Assembly: GCF_009796285.1 (NCBI RefSeq) | Contig: NZ_CP047020.1 | Location: forward strand, 1,240,001 to 1,304,000 | Reading direction: 5' to 3' | Origin: Streptomyces broussonetiae | Lineage (GTDB): Bacteria; Actinomycetota; Actinomycetes; Streptomycetales; Streptomycetaceae | Length of the DNA: 64,000 bases | Part shown: positions 61,678 through 64,000 of the stretch, piece by piece | Layout: every line of letters starts with the position of its first letter | Numbering within the stretch: position 1 is the first letter of the stretch | Translations under genes and position numbers: made by a program | The notes under the pieces: generated by a model | The model's database searches: none | What the model was told of the DNA's origin: nothing | Seen by the model: the letters and a program-made list of their open reading frames with translations, nothing else

Positions 61678-62556
61678 CTAATCCGCCGAGGGCACAGCGG
61701 TGCCCACGGCTGCGTCGAGGAAGGCGAGCACGCGGCCCGCGAACCGTTCGGGGTCGTCCAGCCAGGGGAAGTGACCGGCACCGGGCTGGACGCTGAACTC
61801 GGCCCGGGGGAAGGCCTCGGCGGCCCGGCGGGCGAGGTCGGGGCGGGGGCCGCCGTCGAGTTCGCCCGCGTGCACGAGCACGGGTGCCGTCAGGCCGGCG
61901 AGTGCGGCCCGGGTCGCCTCGGGTACGAAGGCACCCTCGGTGAAGTACCGGTCGCCCGCCTCCTCGTTGCTCTGCTCCAGTTCGGCGTCCGCGTGTGCCC
62001 GGGCGGCGGCGTCCCAGCGGCCGTAGAAGAACGGCAGGAAGACGTCGTCGAAGTCCGCCTCCCCCACCAGCCATGCCCGGAAGGCGGGGAAGGCCTTCTC
62101 GAACCAGGGCTCGTCCGCGCGCAGCCGGGCCGCGGCGAGCCGGTCCTCGGGCGCCGCCCGCAGGCCCAGCCCGGTCAGGTTCGGGGTGATCAGCACCAGC
62201 CGCCGGATGCGCCGCGGGTGGCGGGCCGCGTAGAGCATGGCCAGGGCGGCACCCGCCGAGTGGGCGAGCAGATCCATGTGCTCCAGGCCCATGTGTGCGC
62301 GCCATGTCTCCACGTCCTCGACCATCCGGTCGCAGCGGTACGTCGCCGGGTCCGCGGGCACCGCGGAGTCGCCGGTGCCCCGCAGGTCGAGCAGGGCCAA
62401 CCGGCGGTGCGCGGTCAGCCCGCCGAGGTCCTCGAGGTAGGCGGAGGCACGCATGGGGCCGCCGGGCAGCACGACGAGGGGCTCGCCCTCGCCCCGCAGG
62501 TGGTAGGCGAGCCGGGTCCCGTCGGTCGTGGTGAAGGTGGGCATGGCCGCGATCAT
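61678..62556 (-). CDS. Alpha/beta hydrolase (proline iminopeptidase-like)
   Basis: The 292-aa protein has the fold and spacing of S33 peptidases: VVLPGGPMRASAYLEDL (oxyanion loop), ALLDLRGTGDS, nucleophile Ser in LAHSAGAAL (about residue 106), Asp in HAGELDGGP and His in GAGHFPWLDDP. A helical cap lies between. The start at 62556 (MIAAMPTF) has GGTGGA 5 bases away; the ATG at 62544 also fits the domain. It is divergent from paaK. Proline iminopeptidase or an esterase are both possible. Confidence 0.86.
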   Translation of the reverse strand: MIAAMPTFTTTDGTRLAYHLRGEGEPLVVLPGGPMRASAYLEDLGGLTAHRRLALLDLRGTGDSAVPADPATYRCDRMVEDVETWRAHMGLEHMDLLAHSAGAALAMLYAARHPRRIRRLVLITPNLTGLGLRAAPEDRLAAARLRADEPWFEKAFPAFRAWLVGEADFDDVFLPFFYGRWDAAARAHADAELEQSNEEAGDRYFTEGAFVPEATRAALAGLTAPVLVHAGELDGGPRPDLARRAAEAFPRAEFSVQPGAGHFPWLDDPERFAGRVLAFLDAAVGTAVPSAD

Positions 62557-62698
62557 GTCGGTCCACCCCGGCGGGGCGCAACGTTTTTGCGTACGGGCGC
62601 CGCATCCCGCCCGGCGCGGGCGCGGAACCGGGCAGAAAATCCGTGCACCCCCCTTGCCTGATCGCGCATGGCCTGAATTACTGGCCCCGAACGAGTCA

Positions 62699-62712
62699 AC
62701 CGAATGATCGGT
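62699..62712. promoter_or_regulatory. Inverted repeat upstream of paaK
   Basis: ACCGAATGATCGGT has perfect 5-base arms ACCGA/TCGGT, 36 bases before the paaK start. TetR-family PaaR regulators of phenylacetate genes bind ACCG...CGGT dyads, so this is a candidate operator. Confidence 0.45.
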
Positions 62713-62748
62713 CGTCCGGTATGTACGGCCTGCAAGGGAGACGTCTCG

Positions 62749-64000
62749 ATGGCGGATGCGACGGACCTGCGCGACGCGGGCGAACGGCTCGGGCCCGACG
62801 AGCTGCGGGCGCTCCAGCTGGAGCGGCTGCGCGCCTCGCTGCGGCACGCCTACGACCACGTGCCGTTCTACCGGGAGTCCTTCGACAAGGCCGGCGTCCA
62901 CCCGGAGGACTGCCGTTCCCTCCCGGACCTCGCCCACTTCCCCTTCACGACCAAGGCCGACCTCAGGGCGAACTACCCGTACGGCATGTTCGCCGTCCCC
63001 CGGGAGCGGATCCGCCGGCTGCACGCCTCCAGTGGCACCACGGGACACCCCACGGTGGTCGGCTATACGGACAACGACCTTTCCATGTGGGCCGACATGG
63101 TGGCGCGCTCGCTACGGGCGGCCGGCACACGGCCCGGCGACATCGTGCATGTGGCGTACGGCTATGGACTGTTCACCGGCGGTCTGGGCGCCCACTACGG
63201 TGCCGAGCGCCTGGGCTGTACGGTCGTCCCCGCATCCGGCGGTATGACGGCCCGGCAGGTGCAGCTGATCCGGGACCTGGAGCCGACCGTCATCATGGTG
63301 ACCCCGTCCTACATGCTCACGCTGCTGGACGAGTTCGAGCGGCAGGGCGTGGACCCGCGCACCACCTCGCTGCGGGCCGGCGTGTTCGGGGCGGAGCCCT
63401 GGACCGAGCAGATGCGGCGCGAGATCGAGGAGCGGTTCGGGATCGACGCCGTCGACATCTACGGGCTGTCCGAGGTGATCGGTCCCGGTGTGGCCCAGGA
63501 GTGCGTGGAGACCAAGGACGGGCTGACCGTGTGGGAGGACCACTTCTACCCGGAGGTGGTCGACCCGATCACGGGCGAGGTGCTGCCGGACGGCGAGCAG
63601 GGGGAGCTGGTGTTCACCTCGCTGACCAAGGAGGCCATGCCGATCGTGCGGTACCGGACCAGGGACCTGACGCGGCTGCTGCCCGGCACGGCCCGGGTGT
63701 TCCGGCGGATGGAGAAGGTCACCGGGCGCAGTGACGACATGGTGATCCTGCGCGGAGTGAATCTGTTCCCGACCCAGATCGAGGAGATCGTGCTCCGCAC
63801 GCCCGGTGTGGCACCCCACTTCCAGCTCCGGCTGACCCGCGAGGGGCGCCTGGACAGCCTCACCGTCCGCGCCGAGGCCCGTCCGGACGCGCCTTCGCAG
63901 ACGCGCGAGGCGGCGGCCCGGTCCATCGTCGCGGCCGTGAAGGACGGCATCGGGGTCTCGGTGGACGTGGAGATCGTCGACCCCGAGTCGCTGGAACGGT
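62749..64000 (+). CDS. paaK: Phenylacetate-CoA ligase, 3' end cut by the window
   Basis: The frame is open from the ATG at 62749 (AAGGGAG 8 bases upstream) to the window edge, 417 residues of an expected 430 or so. It is an adenylate-forming enzyme of the PaaK type: start RLRASLRHAYDHVPFYRESF, ATP loop LHASSGTTGHPTVVGYT (about residue 90), DIYGLSEVIGPGVAQEC (about 240), and the C-terminal hinge VTGRSDDMVILRGVNLFPTQ. It makes phenylacetyl-CoA from phenylacetate, CoA and ATP, the first step of aerobic phenylacetate breakdown. Only the last few residues are missing. Confidence 0.93.
   Translation, partial: MADATDLRDAGERLGPDELRALQLERLRASLRHAYDHVPFYRESFDKAGVHPEDCRSLPDLAHFPFTTKADLRANYPYGMFAVPRERIRRLHASSGTTGHPTVVGYTDNDLSMWADMVARSLRAAGTRPGDIVHVAYGYGLFTGGLGAHYGAERLGCTVVPASGGMTARQVQLIRDLEPTVIMVTPSYMLTLLDEFERQGVDPRTTSLRAGVFGAEPWTEQMRREIEERFGIDAVDIYGLSEVIGPGVAQECVETKDGLTVWEDHFYPEVVDPITGEVLPDGEQGELVFTSLTKEAMPIVRYRTRDLTRLLPGTARVFRRMEKVTGRSDDMVILRGVNLFPTQIEEIVLRTPGVAPHFQLRLTREGRLDSLTVRAEARPDAPSQTREAAARSIVAAVKDGIGVSVDVEIVDPESLER

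Overview
The window is chromosomal DNA of very high G+C content, with G/C-rich third codon positions, SD-led genes and several GTG or TTG starts. A long chaplin with a sortase signal, an SsgA-like protein, an NsdA-like regulator, an orphan DUF397 protein, an SPW-repeat membrane protein and a TTA codon in a regulatory gene all point to Streptomyces or a close relative. It looks like an arm or intermediate chromosomal region: many small metabolic and regulatory units, no rRNA or tRNA that I can see, no insertion sequence, no prophage and no CRISPR array. Both ends cut genes: an FHA-domain protein at the left and phenylacetate-CoA ligase at the right.

Layout. 1-5 kb: FHA protein, a hypothetical, an AraC regulator divergent from an SDR oxidoreductase, a DUF5990 protein and an aldo/keto reductase. 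5-11 kb: a LysR regulator, a Tat-exported carotenoid oxygenase, a DinB-fold protein, adenosine deaminase, a VOC protein and a translationally coupled BlaI/M56 pair. 11-18.4 kb: an aldo/keto reductase, an aldehyde dehydrogenase, a likely organosulfur locus (acyl-CoA-dehydrogenase-like flavoprotein, truncated ssuD, intact ssuE) and a photolyase. 18.5-23.6 kb: SPW protein, SRPBCC protein, a frameshifted secreted protein, GNAT, APC permease and a ROK regulator. 23.7-28 kb: a secreted GH2 exo-beta-D-glucosaminidase and a secreted protein of unknown function. 28-33.6 kb: stress membrane protein, acetyltransferases, a MerR/MFS divergent pair with a nucleoside deaminase, and a chaplin. 33.8-43.4 kb: secreted peptidase, DUF4232 protein, asparagine synthetase, alpha/beta hydrolase, baeRF3 protein, Gfo/Idh/MocA oxidoreductase and phosphocholine phospholipase C. 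43.5-53.2 kb: a developmental/cell-envelope stretch (SsgA-like, PAS-PP2C phosphatase, NsdA-like, APH-fold kinase, secreted amidase, UspA, DUF397). 53.3-59.2 kb: a sterol-side-chain-type catabolic cluster. 59.3-64 kb: a membrane sulfatase, a decayed hydrolase carrying a hexanucleotide repeat, an alpha/beta hydrolase and paaK.

How parts work together. (1) The ROK regulator, APC permease and exo-glucosaminidase appear to form an amino-sugar/chitosan module: a palindrome of the CsnR-box type precedes the glucosaminidase and a related site lies between the permease and the ROK gene. (2) DUF35, two thiolase-like lipid-transfer proteins and an enoyl-CoA hydratase form a minus-strand run whose last three genes overlap by 4 bp each. 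It diverges from a FadD19-like acyl-CoA synthetase. Gene content matches the KstR-controlled Rv3515c/Rv3516/Rv3521-Rv3523 genes of M. tuberculosis, and a one-mismatch KstR-type box sits in the divergent promoter. (3) The PAS-PP2C phosphatase carries the only in-frame TTA codon I found in the window, so it is probably bldA-dependent. It diverges from an SsgA-like gene around a perfect 17-bp palindrome.

Limits: no database search, alignment or folding program was run. Names rest on motifs and recalled family features; regulatory sites are by eye.
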